DNA of 64,000 bases from JAEZAA01 sp964514485 (GTDB taxonomy: Bacteria; Pseudomonadota; Gammaproteobacteria; Pseudomonadales; Oleiphilaceae). The stretch spans positions 1 to 64,000 of the forward strand of contig CAZEWG010000004.1 in assembly GCA_964514485.1 (NCBI GenBank). Direction: 5' to 3'. Position 1 is the stretch's first letter. Each line of letters opens with the position of its first letter. Of this stretch, positions 7,776-16,578 are shown one piece after another. Below the pieces are notes generated by a model, which saw only the letters and a program-made list of their open reading frames with translations, searched no databases and had not been told where the DNA came from. Made by a program: the position numbers and the translations under genes.

Positions 7776-9614
7776 ATGACTCAATTGAACGATACCGTGG
7801 CACGCGTCACCGATAAAATTCGAGAGCGCAGTCATGTGGGGCGTCAGGCCTACCTGAACCGGCTGGAAGAAGCCGCCGGGCGTGGCCATTCAAGGGGCAT
7901 GCTTTCCTGTACCAACCTGGCCCATGGCCTCGCTGTCTGCTCCCAGCTGGAGCGGGAACGGATGCTGCAACAGGCGACGGTGAATATCGGCATTATTTCC
8001 GCCTACAACGACATGCTGTCCGCCCACCACCCTTATAAAGACTTTCCGGACCTGATCAAACAGACTGCCGAGGAAGCTGGCGCCATTGCCCAGTTCGCCG
8101 GCGGCGTGCCGGCCATGTGTGATGGGGTCACCCAAGGGGAAGTCGGCATGGAGCTGTCGTTGTTCAGCCGGGATGTGATCGCTCTGGCCACGGCAGTCGG
8201 ACTCTCTCACAATCTGTTTGATGCCGTTCTGTGTCTGGGGATTTGCGACAAAATTGTGCCGGGGCTGCTGATTGGCTGCCTCAGCTTCCCTCACCTGCCG
8301 GTGATTATGGTTCCCGGCGGGCCCATGCCAACGGGTGAATCCAATACTGCGAAAGCCAAGGTCCGTCAGCAGTATGCCGAAGGCTTGATCGGGCGGGAGG
8401 AGTTATTGGCCTCCGAAATGCGAGTTTATCATGCCCCTGGCACCTGCACCTTTTATGGCACCGCCAACACCAACCAGATGTGCATGGAAGCCATGGGCTT
8501 ACACATCCCCAATGCGGCATTTTTCCAGCCCTATACTCCGGTACGGGAAGCCCTCACCCGAGCCGCAACCAGACGTGCCACGGAAATCGGCATGACAAGG
8601 CCGGAATATACGCCCATCGGCAAAGTTGTCGATGAGCGCGCCATAGTCAATGCCATTGTCGCGGTGCTGGCCAGCGGCGGCTCGACCAACCATACCCTGC
8701 ACCTGGTTGCGATTGCCCGGGCTGCTGGCATTACTATTACCTGGGATGACTTTGCCGAGCTCTCCGAAGTCGTCCCTCTGTTAGCCCGTGTTTACCCTAA
8801 CGGACCCGCCGATATAAACCGGTTCCATGAGGTGGGCGGCACGTCTTTTTTAATCAGCCAGCTGCTGGATGCGGGCCTCCTCCATGGCGATATCCTCACC
8901 GTTGTGGGCGAAGGCGGGCTGCAACGGTGGCGGCAGGTGCCTTATGTCAGTGAGCATGGCAAGCTGGAATGGCGCCAAGGCCCCGAGCAAAGTGCGGATG
9001 AAGAGGTGTTGCGGCCGGTCAGCCGGCCCTTTAAGCCTGATGGCGGCATTAAATTGGTCACCGGTAATTTGGGGCGGGCCATTATGAAAACCTCCGCGGT
9101 TAAGGATGAGCATTTGGTGGTACAGGCCCCCGCCAAGGTGTTTGACTCCCAGGAAGACCTGATTGAAGCGTTCAAACGGGGCGAGTTGTACCAGGATTTT
9201 ATTGCGGTACTGCGTTTTCAGGGCCCACGGGCGAATGGTATGCCGGAGTTGCATAAACTCACTCCGGCACTTGGTGTGCTGCAGGACCGGGGCCATCGAG
9301 TGGCACTGGTGACCGATGGCCGGATGTCTGGTGCCACCGGCAAGGTTCCGGTGGCCTTGCATGTGACGCCCGAGGCGGTGGGCGGCGGCCCCATTGCGAA
9401 GATCCGAGAAGGCGACGTGATTCTAGTGGATGGCAAAAACGGCACTCTTCAGGCCCAGGTGGACGAGGCCGAATGGCAATCACGGGAGCCGGCTCGCTCG
9501 GATATCTCCCACTATCATGAAGGTTATGGCCGGGAACTGTTCAGTGGTTTTCGCAAACTGGCTACTGGCGCGGAACAGGGTGGTATGACCTTCTCGCTGG
9601 ATAGCCTCTCATAA
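7776..9614 (+). CDS. edd: Phosphogluconate dehydratase (Entner-Doudoroff)
   Basis: Edd dehydrates 6-phosphogluconate to 2-keto-3-deoxy-6-phosphogluconate, which an aldolase (Eda) would split to pyruvate and glyceraldehyde 3-phosphate. The 612-residue length matches the family (E. coli 603). IlvD/Edd signatures are clear: FAGGVPAMCDGVTQGEVGME, CLGICDKIVPG with an iron-sulfur cysteine, and VALVTDGRMSGATGK near the end. The ATG at 7776 is preceded by AGGAAAG, favoured over an upstream in-frame codon at 7749. Eda, glucokinase and Zwf are not adjacent, unlike in many pseudomonads, so edd stands alone here. Confidence 0.95.
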   Translation: MTQLNDTVARVTDKIRERSHVGRQAYLNRLEEAAGRGHSRGMLSCTNLAHGLAVCSQLERERMLQQATVNIGIISAYNDMLSAHHPYKDFPDLIKQTAEEAGAIAQFAGGVPAMCDGVTQGEVGMELSLFSRDVIALATAVGLSHNLFDAVLCLGICDKIVPGLLIGCLSFPHLPVIMVPGGPMPTGESNTAKAKVRQQYAEGLIGREELLASEMRVYHAPGTCTFYGTANTNQMCMEAMGLHIPNAAFFQPYTPVREALTRAATRRATEIGMTRPEYTPIGKVVDERAIVNAIVAVLASGGSTNHTLHLVAIARAAGITITWDDFAELSEVVPLLARVYPNGPADINRFHEVGGTSFLISQLLDAGLLHGDILTVVGEGGLQRWRQVPYVSEHGKLEWRQGPEQSADEEVLRPVSRPFKPDGGIKLVTGNLGRAIMKTSAVKDEHLVVQAPAKVFDSQEDLIEAFKRGELYQDFIAVLRFQGPRANGMPELHKLTPALGVLQDRGHRVALVTDGRMSGATGKVPVALHVTPEAVGGGPIAKIREGDVILVDGKNGTLQAQVDEAEWQSREPARSDISHYHEGYGRELFSGFRKLATGAEQGGMTFSLDSLS

Positions 9615-9850
9615 CCTCCAGGTTTATGTTCCAGGTCGTCAAATTGTGCGTCAGGATCCAATAGATCCCGGTTCAACCTTTGATCGGGGTCAATAAGCCA
9701 GTCAGGGACCTCACTTCACCCGCTTCCCATAGGTATTACCCGCTACCACACATTTGGCGTTGTGCTAAACTGTCGCAATTGTCTCTCGCCGGGCAATGAT
9801 GTGCGGCGCGTGGCCTACTGCTGACAAAAAAGCAAAAAATTGGAGCAAAC

Positions 9851-10831
9851 ATGAAAACATCCAGAATTGTACGCGCAATCTCTGCGCTTTCGCTTGGATT
9901 GGGCTTGGGGATTGCCGGCATTCAGACCGTCGCCGCTGAGAAATATGTTGCTGCAACGCAGATTGTTGAGCATCCCGCGCTGGACGCAGCCCGCCAAGGT
10001 GTTCTCGACGAACTGAATGCCCGTGGCTACGAAACAGGCAAGAACCTGAAGTGGACTTACGAAAGTGCGCAAGGCAACACCGTCACGGCGGGACAGATCG
10101 CCCGTAAACTCAGTGGCGAAAACCCCGACGTTATCGTTGCCATTGCCACGCCTTCAGCCCAGGCTGCGGCTACTGCTGCCCGTGGAATTCCTGTGGTGTT
10201 TTCAGCCGTCACCGATCCGGTGGGCGCCAAGCTGGTCCCGAGCCTGGAAAAGCCCGGTAAAAACGTTACTGGCGTCACCGACATGCTGCCCGTGGCCAAG
10301 CACGTGGAGTTGATGAAAAACCTGATTCCCGGCATTAAAACCATCGGGGTGATCTATAACCCCGGCGAGGCGAACTCTGTGACCACCGTCAATATGGTCA
10401 AGGAAGAAGCCCCCAAACAAGGTTTGAGCGTGGTGACCGCGGCTGCGACCAAATCCTCTGAAGTGCAAATGGCTGCCCGCTCCTTGATCGGGAAAGCCGA
10501 CATTGTTTACCTGCCCACCGACAATACGGTGATCTCCGCCGCTGAAGCGATTATTCGGGTGGGTGAGCAGAACAAGCTGCCGATCATTGCCGCCGACACG
10601 GACACCGTCAAGCGTGGTGCCATTGCCGCGTTGGGCTTCAATTACTACGACATGGGACGTCAGACCGGTGCCATCGTCGCACGGATTCTGGAAGGTGAGG
10701 AGCCCGGTAATATCTCGGTGGAAACCGTTGATACCATGGAGCTCTATCTGAACCTGGGTGCGGCCAAGCGAATGGGAGTAGCGGTGCCTCAAGCGCTGCA
10801 AGAATCTGCCAAGGAAATTATCGGCGAATAA
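9851..10831 (+). CDS. ABC importer periplasmic substrate-binding protein
   Basis: The protein has 326 residues and a signal peptide of about 29 residues ending VAA. The body is of the ABC_sub_bind (TrpX-like) type: ATPSAQAAATAARGIPVVFSAVTDPVGA and GVIYNPGEANS, near the usual length. Related proteins bind aromatic amino acids or other small organic solutes, and the ligand cannot be read from the sequence. GGAGC precedes the ATG. It is the first of three co-directional transporter genes and is followed by a strong hairpin that could keep its mRNA more abundant than that of the membrane parts. Confidence 0.88.
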   Translation: MKTSRIVRAISALSLGLGLGIAGIQTVAAEKYVAATQIVEHPALDAARQGVLDELNARGYETGKNLKWTYESAQGNTVTAGQIARKLSGENPDVIVAIATPSAQAAATAARGIPVVFSAVTDPVGAKLVPSLEKPGKNVTGVTDMLPVAKHVELMKNLIPGIKTIGVIYNPGEANSVTTVNMVKEEAPKQGLSVVTAAATKSSEVQMAARSLIGKADIVYLPTDNTVISAAEAIIRVGEQNKLPIIAADTDTVKRGAIAALGFNYYDMGRQTGAIVARILEGEEPGNISVETVDTMELYLNLGAAKRMGVAVPQALQESAKEIIGE

Positions 10832-10860
10832 CTAACCCGACCATCGTTTTTTCCAATGTG

Positions 10861-10903
10861 CTGCCGGGGCTGTTGACTCAACACCCCGCTCTCGCCCCGG
10901 CAG
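10861..10903 (+). other. Compound hairpin between binding-protein and permease genes
   Basis: Perfect 10-base arms CTGCCGGGGC (10861-10870) and GCCCCGGCAG (10894-10903) enclose a second stem TGTTG-ACT-CAACA (10871-10883). There is no T-run, so it is likely an mRNA-stabilising or partial-termination element that raises the ratio of binding protein to permease. Confidence 0.65.
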
Positions 10904-10924
10904 AGTTTAATAGCGAGTATTACC

Positions 10925-11830
10925 TTGAATCAGATAGCCTTCTTTGGCGCCATCGAGCTTGGGCTGATTTTTGCCCTGGTCGCCTTTGGTGTTTACCTTT
11001 CGTTTCGAATCCTGGACTTTCCTGATCTAACCGTTGATGGCAGCTTTCCACTAGGTGCTGCAGTGTGCGCGGTGATGATTGTGGCAGGTGTGAACCCTTG
11101 GCTGGCGACCCTGGCCGCTACCCTGGCCGGAGCCATGGCGGGTGTCGTCACTGCCTGGCTTAATTTAAGGCTCAAAATTCTTCATCTGCTCGCTTCCATT
11201 CTGACCATGACCGCCCTTTACTCCATTAACCTGCGGATCATGGGCAAGCCCAATATGGCGTTACTGGGCCAGGAAACCATTCTAAGCCCTCTGGAAACTC
11301 TGGATATCCCCTACTACTTCATCAATATCATCGCCTTTGGCGTGATTGCGGTGGTGGTATTGGTGCTGTTGGCCCTTTTCCTGAAATCCGAAACCGGACT
11401 GGCCATGCGTGCGACCGGCTCCAACCCACGGATGGCACGGGCCCAGGGGATTTCCACGAAGGCTATGACCATTCTCGGCATGGCCATTTCCAACGGCATG
11501 GTGGGCCTGGCCGGCAGCCTCTTTGCCCAAAGCCAGGGCTATGCGGATGTCACCATGGGTGTGGGGATTATTGTGGTTGGGCTGGCATCGGTGATTGGCG
11601 GCGAGGCGCTTCTTTCGACGCGGACGGTTGTTCTGGCCCTGATCGCCTGCTTCCTCGGCGCGCTGCTCTATCGTTTGGCCGTCGCATTTGCCTTGAATGC
11701 CGACTTTATTGGCTTGGAATCCCAGGATCTCAACCTGGTCACTGCGGTGCTGGTTGCAGCGGCGATCGTACTCCCAGGCTTACGTAGCAAGATCAATATC
11801 GTGGCGGGCAACCGGGGAGGCAAGGCATGA
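10925..11830 (+). CDS. ABC importer permease
   Basis: This 301-residue, highly hydrophobic inner-membrane protein has about eight to nine helices of the BPD_transp_2 (branched-chain/CUT2-like) permease type. The loop LAMRATGSNPRMARAQGIST is the cytoplasmic segment that contacts the ATPase. The frame opens with a TTG at 10925 behind a modest GCGAG, so the exact start is less certain than the rest. The stop overlaps the ATPase start by four bases (ATGA), showing coupling. It works with the preceding binding protein and the following ATPase as one importer. Confidence 0.88.
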   Translation: MNQIAFFGAIELGLIFALVAFGVYLSFRILDFPDLTVDGSFPLGAAVCAVMIVAGVNPWLATLAATLAGAMAGVVTAWLNLRLKILHLLASILTMTALYSINLRIMGKPNMALLGQETILSPLETLDIPYYFINIIAFGVIAVVVLVLLALFLKSETGLAMRATGSNPRMARAQGISTKAMTILGMAISNGMVGLAGSLFAQSQGYADVTMGVGIIVVGLASVIGGEALLSTRTVVLALIACFLGALLYRLAVAFALNADFIGLESQDLNLVTAVLVAAAIVLPGLRSKINIVAGNRGGKA

Positions 11831-12621
11831 TCCAGATTGATAATCTACAGGTCTGGTTTGGTCGTGGTACTCCGCTGGAAAACCACGCGCTGCGGGGTAT
11901 TTCCCTGGAAATCCCACAGGGCCAGTTCATCACCGTGATCGGCAGCAATGGCGCTGGCAAATCCACTCTGCTGAATGCCCTGGCGGGCGAAATCACGGTT
12001 TCCGAGGGCTTTATTCGGATTGATGGTGCGGATATCACCCATCTACCGCCCCATAAGCGCGCCCTACGGGTTGCCCGGGTCTTCCAGGATCCCATGGCGG
12101 GCACCTGTGAAAACCTGACCATTGAAGAGAACCTGGCCCTGGCAATCCGCCGCGGGCGCACCCGGAGTTTGCGTCCTGCCCTTCGTAAAGCTGATATTGG
12201 CTTGTTCCGGGAGCGTTTGGCTGGTCTCAACCTGGGACTGGAAAATCGTCTGAAGGACCGGATGGGACTGCTCTCTGGCGGTCAGCGCCAAGCGGTCAGC
12301 CTGCTGATGGCCACCCTGGTGCCCAGCGATGTGTTGCTGCTGGACGAGCACACCGCGGCACTGGATCCCAAGACAGCGGCCTTTGTGATCGAACTCACCC
12401 GCCGCATCGTGGAAGAACAGAAACTGACGGCCATGATGGTGACCCACAGTATGCGCCAGGCATTGGACGTGGGCGATCGTACCCTGATGCTCCACGGCGG
12501 ACAGATCGCCTTTGATGTGTCCGGTGAAGAGCGTGCCGGGTTGGATGTGCCCGACTTGTTGGCCCTGTTCTCCCGCCGACAGGGAGAAGCCCTGAGCGAC
12601 GACAGTCTACTGCTGGGTTAA
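11827..12621 (+). CDS. ABC importer ATP-binding protein
   Basis: The 264-residue ATPase has Walker A GSNGAGKST (about 38-46), signature LSGGQRQ, Walker B LLLDEHTAALD and the switch histidine in MVTHSMRQAL. An unusual detail is His after the Walker B glutamate (DEHTAALD). The start overlaps the permease stop. It energises uptake by the three-gene importer starting at 9851. A terminator follows, so the operon ends here. Confidence 0.92.
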   Translation: MIQIDNLQVWFGRGTPLENHALRGISLEIPQGQFITVIGSNGAGKSTLLNALAGEITVSEGFIRIDGADITHLPPHKRALRVARVFQDPMAGTCENLTIEENLALAIRRGRTRSLRPALRKADIGLFRERLAGLNLGLENRLKDRMGLLSGGQRQAVSLLMATLVPSDVLLLDEHTAALDPKTAAFVIELTRRIVEEQKLTAMMVTHSMRQALDVGDRTLMLHGGQIAFDVSGEERAGLDVPDLLALFSRRQGEALSDDSLLLG

Positions 12622-12660
12622 ACCCAACTACGACTTTTGTCGTTTAGAGCCCAAAAACTG

Positions 12661-12688
12661 AAAGCCCATCGCATGATGGGCTTTTTGG
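12661..12688. terminator. Intrinsic terminator, probably bidirectional
   Basis: Perfect 10-base arms AAAGCCCATC and GATGGGCTTT with a GCAT loop, followed by TTGGTTT, end the ABC operon. They also serve the cyd operon, which converges at 12690. A smaller hairpin, ACGAC-TTTT-GTCGT, lies just upstream at 12629-12642. Confidence 0.85.
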
Positions 12689-12689
12689 T

Positions 12690-12986
12690 TTAGGAAGGCT
12701 GGGCTGATATCAGGAAGAAATATCCCAGCGCCATGGCTGGCCATCCCAGATAAGGCCCAAACAGAAGCTTCCAAACCGGGGCCCGGGGATAGAACCCTAC
12801 CCCATGCACGAAGCCTGCGGAGATGCCTAGCATCACCAGCATCAGCCAGCCATGGGAGTAGTTTCCCTGCTGATCCACAATGGCGGCTGGGTGCAGAAGG
12901 AACACCAAGGCCAGCGGAGTGGCCAGCAGTAGCGACAGGCCATTAGCCCATCGCCACTGTCCTTCATTTGGGACATTACTGGTCAC
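12690..12986 (-). CDS. ybgE: Cyd operon membrane protein YbgE
   Basis: This is the last gene of the cyd operon. The 98-residue protein matches E. coli YbgE in length (97) and in the motif GFVHGVGFYPRAPVWKLLFGP, with three hydrophobic segments. I set the start at the GTG at 12986, which overlaps the end of cydX by 11 bases and has GAGGA upstream; a longer frame would run back through cydX. YbgE is linked to cytochrome bd by operon position, with no assigned catalytic role. Confidence 0.78.
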   Translation of the reverse strand: MTSNVPNEGQWRWANGLSLLLATPLALVFLLHPAAIVDQQGNYSHGWLMLVMLGISAGFVHGVGFYPRAPVWKLLFGPYLGWPAMALGYFFLISAQPS

Positions 12987-13092
12987 TTCCGGCTTCCTCG
13001 TCAAAGGTGCCAGAAGCTTCCAGCCACAAGGCATTGATGATTCCAAAGCTGCAGGCGAGCAAGACGCCGAGAATCCAAGTGAAATACCACAT
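12976..13092 (-). CDS. cydX: Cytochrome bd oxidase small subunit CydX
   Basis: This 38-residue reading frame lies between cydB and ybgE and begins with the CydX pattern: MWYFTWILGVLLACSFGIIN, then ALWLE and an acidic tail. It is one transmembrane helix that stabilises the heme d site of cytochrome bd in E. coli. AAGGGGG lies six bases ahead of the ATG. An earlier ATG four bases upstream is closed at once by TGA. Position and sequence together make the call strong despite its size. Confidence 0.93.
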   Translation of the reverse strand: MWYFTWILGVLLACSFGIINALWLEASGTFDEEAGSDQ

Positions 13093-13103
13093 CACATACC
13101 CCC

Positions 13104-14243
13104 TTAATAAAGCCCATGAGGATTGGCATCAATCGTCTTTTCCGAGAGCCTGCCCCACATGCGGACATAGCTCCAAATCGTATAAGCCAGCACTATCGGC
13201 ACGAACACGCAGGCCACCACAAACATGATGCCCAGTGTCCGCTGGCTGGAGACCGCATCCCACAGGGTCAGGCTGGAGGCCGGGTCAAGACTGGAAGGCA
13301 GAACAAACGGAAAGAGTGCAAACCCCGCCGTGCAAATCGTGCCGACAATAGCCAGGCTGCTTCCCAGGAAAGCCAGGCCTCCGCGGCCTTTGGCACCGGC
13401 GCCAAGAGCCAGTACACCGCCAAGAATGCCAACAATCGGCGCCAGCATCGTGATGGGATATTGACTGTAATTATTCAGCCATCCGGGGTTGTTGGGCTCG
13501 ATCTGCTTATGCAGGGGGTTTAACACGCCATTAGCGTCAAAGCCGCCGACCAGACTGTAACCCTCCAGCCCCAGGGATACCCAAAGCCCTGCTCCGATAA
13601 AGGCAGCCAAGTAAACCAGGGCGCACAGTTTGACTGCGGCCGTGGAACGTTGCAGCAAGTCACCTTCCGTACGCATCATCAGCCAGGTTCCCCCATGCAG
13701 ACAAAGCATGGCCAGGCTCACGGTGCCACAGAGCAATGCCAAGGGATTCAACAACGCGAAGAAGGAGCCATGATAGGACGGCATCATCAGTTCGCTGAGC
13801 TGGAAGGGTAAGCCCTGAAACAGGTTGCCAAACGCCACGCCAAACACCAGGGCCGGCACGGCGCCGCCGATAAACAGCCCCCAGTCCCAGGCGTTGCGCC
13901 AGCGGGGATCTTCGATTTTACTGCGGTAATCGAACCCCACTGGACGGAAGAACAAGGCGAACAAAACTAAAAGCATTGCCCAATAAAGGCCGGAAAAAGC
14001 CGTGGCATAGACCATCGGCCAGGCAGCGAACAAGGCGCCGCCGGCGGTGATGAACCACACCTGATTGCCATCCCAGTGAGGGGCGATGGTGTTGATGGCC
14101 ACGCGACGTTCCTTGTCTGTCTTGCCGATAAAAGGCATCAACGCCATGGCTCCCATATCGAATCCGTCCGTCAGGGCGAAGCCGATCAGCAGCACACCGA
14201 TCAGCACCCACCAGATTAATTTGAGAGTTTCATAATCCAGCAT
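13104..14243 (-). CDS. cydB: Cytochrome bd ubiquinol oxidase subunit II
   Basis: The protein is 379 residues, the same length as E. coli CydB. It begins MLDYETLKLIWWVLIG and has about nine hydrophobic helices, including GFALTDGFDMGAMAL and the conserved HWDGNQVWFITAGGALFAAWP. CydB pairs with CydA in the inner membrane to form the high-affinity quinol oxidase used at low oxygen. GAGGAAG precedes the ATG at 14243. It lies 10 bases after cydA and 11 before cydX, so translation is tightly linked. Confidence 0.97.
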   Translation of the reverse strand: MLDYETLKLIWWVLIGVLLIGFALTDGFDMGAMALMPFIGKTDKERRVAINTIAPHWDGNQVWFITAGGALFAAWPMVYATAFSGLYWAMLLVLFALFFRPVGFDYRSKIEDPRWRNAWDWGLFIGGAVPALVFGVAFGNLFQGLPFQLSELMMPSYHGSFFALLNPLALLCGTVSLAMLCLHGGTWLMMRTEGDLLQRSTAAVKLCALVYLAAFIGAGLWVSLGLEGYSLVGGFDANGVLNPLHKQIEPNNPGWLNNYSQYPITMLAPIVGILGGVLALGAGAKGRGGLAFLGSSLAIVGTICTAGFALFPFVLPSSLDPASSLTLWDAVSSQRTLGIMFVVACVFVPIVLAYTIWSYVRMWGRLSEKTIDANPHGLY

Positions 14244-14253
14244 AGTGACTTCC

Positions 14254-15858
14254 TCATGCTTGAGAGGGTTGAACCGGAAGATCAGAGGCGTTATCCCCTG
14301 CCTTCTTATCACCCTGTTCAAAGTGGTAGCGGCCCGTGTGGAGACTGGAAGGTCCAAGTCTTGCGAAACGGATCATCAAGTACAGCTCAACAATGAGCAG
14401 CACCGTGTAGAACGCGATCAGCGCAAGCAAGGATCCCCAGACATCGCCCGCGCTCAGGCTGGAGGTAGACAAGTAGGTTGGCAGCACCTCACCAATGGAC
14501 CAGGGTTGGCGCCCGACTTCCGCCACGTACCAGCCCGTTTGGGCGGCAATCCAGGGCAGTGGCAGGCTGAACAGGGCCCATTTCAACAGCCAGGGTTTTC
14601 GGTCCACGTTTTTCTTGGCGGAAGCCCAGAAGGCAAAGGCGAACAGTGCCAGCATGATGAAGCCGCAGGCCACCATGATCCGGAAAGTCCAAAACAAGGA
14701 AGGCACGTGGGGAATGGTGTCCCGGGCGGCTTGCTGGATCTGCTCGTCGGTGGCGTCCACGACGTCGGGCGCATAACGCTTCACCATCAACCCATAACCC
14801 AGGTCAGCTTTCACGGCATTGAAGGCGGCAATATTCTCGTCACTCATCTCACCGGCCTTGAGCTTCTGCAAAATGCCATAGGCCACGATGCCATTGCGGA
14901 TTCGCGCCTCATGTTCGACCATCAGATCCTTGATGCCCTTGATTTCTTCATCGGTGGAGCGGGTTGCAATCAAGCCCAGCACGTACGGGATCTTGATGGC
15001 GTAGTCGGTCCGCATTTCCTCCTGGTTCGGAATACCCACCAAAGTGAATGCCGCCGGAGCGGGCTGGGTTTCCCATTCGGCCTCAATGGCTGCCAGTTTG
15101 GTTTTCTGAACGTCGCCCATCTCATAGCCGGACTCGTCACCCAGCACAATCACCGACAGAATCGATGCCAGGCCAAAGGCAGATGCGATGGCGAAGGAGC
15201 GCCGGGCGAATCCCAAATCCCGCCGCTTGAGGATGTAATAGCTGGAGATGGCCAGGACGAAAACAGCCCCGGTGACGTAACCCGCGGCAACGGTATGGAC
15301 GAACTTCACCTGCGCCACTGGGTTGAACAGAAGAGCAGCGAAGTCCGTCAATTCCATGCGCATGGTTTCGAAGTTGAATTCAGCGCCCACGGGGTTTTGC
15401 ATCCAGCCGTTGGCCACCAGGATCCACAGCGCGGACAGGTTGGAGCCAATGGCAACCAGCCAGGTGACCACCAGGTGCTGAATCTTGCTCAGCCGGTCCC
15501 AGCCAAAGAAGAACAAGCCGATAAAGGTGGACTCCAGGAAGAAGGCCATCAGCCCTTCAATGGCCAATGGGGCGCCAAAAATGTCCCCCACGTAGTGGGA
15601 GTAATAGGCCCAGTTGGTTCCGAACTGGAATTCCATGGTCAGCCCGGTGGTCACCCCCAGGGCAAAGTTGATTCCAAACAACTTGCCCCAGAACTGCACC
15701 ATGTCCTTGTAGACCTGTTTTCCCGTCATCACGTACACCGACTCCATGATGGCCAGCAAAAATGCCAGCCCCAGGGTTAGTGGCACGAAGATGAAGTGGT
15801 ACATAGCTGTCATCGCGAACTGTAGTCGCGATAGATCAACAACTTCTTCAGCGATCAC
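14254..15858 (-). CDS. cydA: Cytochrome bd ubiquinol oxidase subunit I
   Basis: The protein has 534 residues. A GTG start with GGAGGA nine bases ahead overlaps the end of cydP by 11 bases. The heme b595 ligand His lies in AMTAMYHFIFVPLTLG (His21). The b558 histidine is in VKFVHTVAAGYVTG. The acidic residues near heme d are in GLTMEFQFGTNWAYYSHYVGD. The length is close to the E. coli long-Q-loop enzyme (522). CydA oxidises quinol and reduces oxygen to water without pumping protons, and cydDC assembly genes are not in the window. Confidence 0.97.
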   Translation of the reverse strand: MIAEEVVDLSRLQFAMTAMYHFIFVPLTLGLAFLLAIMESVYVMTGKQVYKDMVQFWGKLFGINFALGVTTGLTMEFQFGTNWAYYSHYVGDIFGAPLAIEGLMAFFLESTFIGLFFFGWDRLSKIQHLVVTWLVAIGSNLSALWILVANGWMQNPVGAEFNFETMRMELTDFAALLFNPVAQVKFVHTVAAGYVTGAVFVLAISSYYILKRRDLGFARRSFAIASAFGLASILSVIVLGDESGYEMGDVQKTKLAAIEAEWETQPAPAAFTLVGIPNQEEMRTDYAIKIPYVLGLIATRSTDEEIKGIKDLMVEHEARIRNGIVAYGILQKLKAGEMSDENIAAFNAVKADLGYGLMVKRYAPDVVDATDEQIQQAARDTIPHVPSLFWTFRIMVACGFIMLALFAFAFWASAKKNVDRKPWLLKWALFSLPLPWIAAQTGWYVAEVGRQPWSIGEVLPTYLSTSSLSAGDVWGSLLALIAFYTVLLIVELYLMIRFARLGPSSLHTGRYHFEQGDKKAGDNASDLPVQPSQA

Positions 15859-16066
15859 TTTGGATTTCCTCCGTAGTGGGTTGAGGTTCTAAAGGTGAGG
15901 ATTCGAAAAAGTGGTTTTCGACACGACCGGTGCCGTTTTCCGGAACGGTGGGTGCCGAAAACCAAAAGGATTTAATGCTGAACAGGACAATCAGTTTGAT
16001 TGCCAGGATGAGGGCTAACTCGCGGACAAGCGGGCTTTGCCAAATGGAATCTTTTTTCAGTGCCAT
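15848..16066 (-). CDS. cydP: Cytochrome oxidase putative small subunit CydP
   Basis: The 72-residue protein has a basic start (MALKKDSIWQSPLVRE), one transmembrane helix rich in Leu and Ile with an embedded Lys (LALILAIKLIVLFSIKSFWF), and a polar tail. That is the CydP pattern found directly before cydA in many proteobacteria. GGAGG lies eight bases ahead of the ATG at 16066. It overlaps cydA by 11 bases, so it is the first cyd operon gene. A role in bd oxidase assembly or stability is inferred from position. Confidence 0.78.
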   Translation of the reverse strand: MALKKDSIWQSPLVRELALILAIKLIVLFSIKSFWFSAPTVPENGTGRVENHFFESSPLEPQPTTEEIQSDR

Positions 16067-16179
16067 ACTGCATGCCTCCGCATAAACGCGCGTGGGCCAA
16101 CCGCACACCAACTCATTTGGACTGTATTCAGACTCAGCCCTGCTTTGGCTTCGGTGAAGCCAGGACGGATGCCAAAGAA

Positions 16180-16247
16180 AAACGAGAGCCCGGGAAGCCT
16201 CCACCGGGGGATAGAGTCAGACTCACCCCCGTGAATGGAGGCTTCCC
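16180..16247 (-). terminator. Long hairpin between the DUF2892 gene and cydP
   Basis: Perfect 12-base arms GGGAAGCCTCCA (16192-16203) and TGGAGGCTTCCC (16236-16247) enclose a further GGGGG/CCCCC stem. Read on the minus strand it is followed by a T-rich stretch (TCGTTTTTCTTT). It most likely ends the DUF2892 transcript seven bases after its stop and isolates the cyd operon. Confidence 0.68.
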
Positions 16248-16253
16248 AAGGCT

Positions 16254-16457
16254 TTATTTGAAAATGGTGCCGGGCTGATAACCCATTTTTTTGAGCACCA
16301 CAGACAGCGGACAAACACCGGAGAAGGAGGCCTGGAACATATTGAGTCCCATCAAGCCGGTGAGGCAGAGCCAGTAGGGAGAGTGATAGTAGGCGAGGAT
16401 GGCGCTCAAGAGCATGACCAGCCCCAGGATACGAAACACAATCTTGTCGATATTCAT
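16254..16457 (-). CDS. DUF2892 (YgaP-type) inner membrane protein
   Basis: This 67-residue protein begins MNIDKIVFRILGLVMLL, has two hydrophobic helices and ends with the family pattern GLMGLNMFQASFSGVCPLSVVLKKMG. DUF2892 is the membrane part found alone or fused to rhodanese (YgaP), generally linked to sulfur or sulfide handling. GGAG lies six bases ahead of the ATG at 16457. An AT-rich palindrome upstream suggests its own regulator. No rhodanese or sulfide oxidase gene is adjacent. Confidence 0.78.
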   Translation of the reverse strand: MNIDKIVFRILGLVMLLSAILAYYHSPYWLCLTGLMGLNMFQASFSGVCPLSVVLKKMGYQPGTIFK

Positions 16458-16560
16458 AACAGGCTCCAAAGTAGTTGCGCGGAAGACATAAAGGGGGCAG
16501 GAACATCCCTTGGACTCTGTCGGAAGCATGAAGATGTCTCCGCCCCAAATTAGATGTCAC

Positions 16561-16578
16561 TAATATAAGAATATATTA
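16561..16578. promoter_or_regulatory. AT-rich palindrome upstream of the DUF2892 gene
   Basis: Perfect 7-base arms TAATATA and TATATTA are separated by AGAA. The site lies about 100 bases upstream of the DUF2892 start and 145 bases upstream of the divergent MscS-like gene. It resembles the AT-rich operators of ArsR-type sulfide or metal sensors (BigR/SqrR), but no such regulator gene is in the window. The ligand is inference. Confidence 0.4.

Noticed and set aside
14245..15780. A 511-codon open frame on the plus strand opposite cydA
   Set aside because: It is the antisense of a strongly conserved gene, rich in His, Gln and Gly as such shadows are, without a ribosome site.
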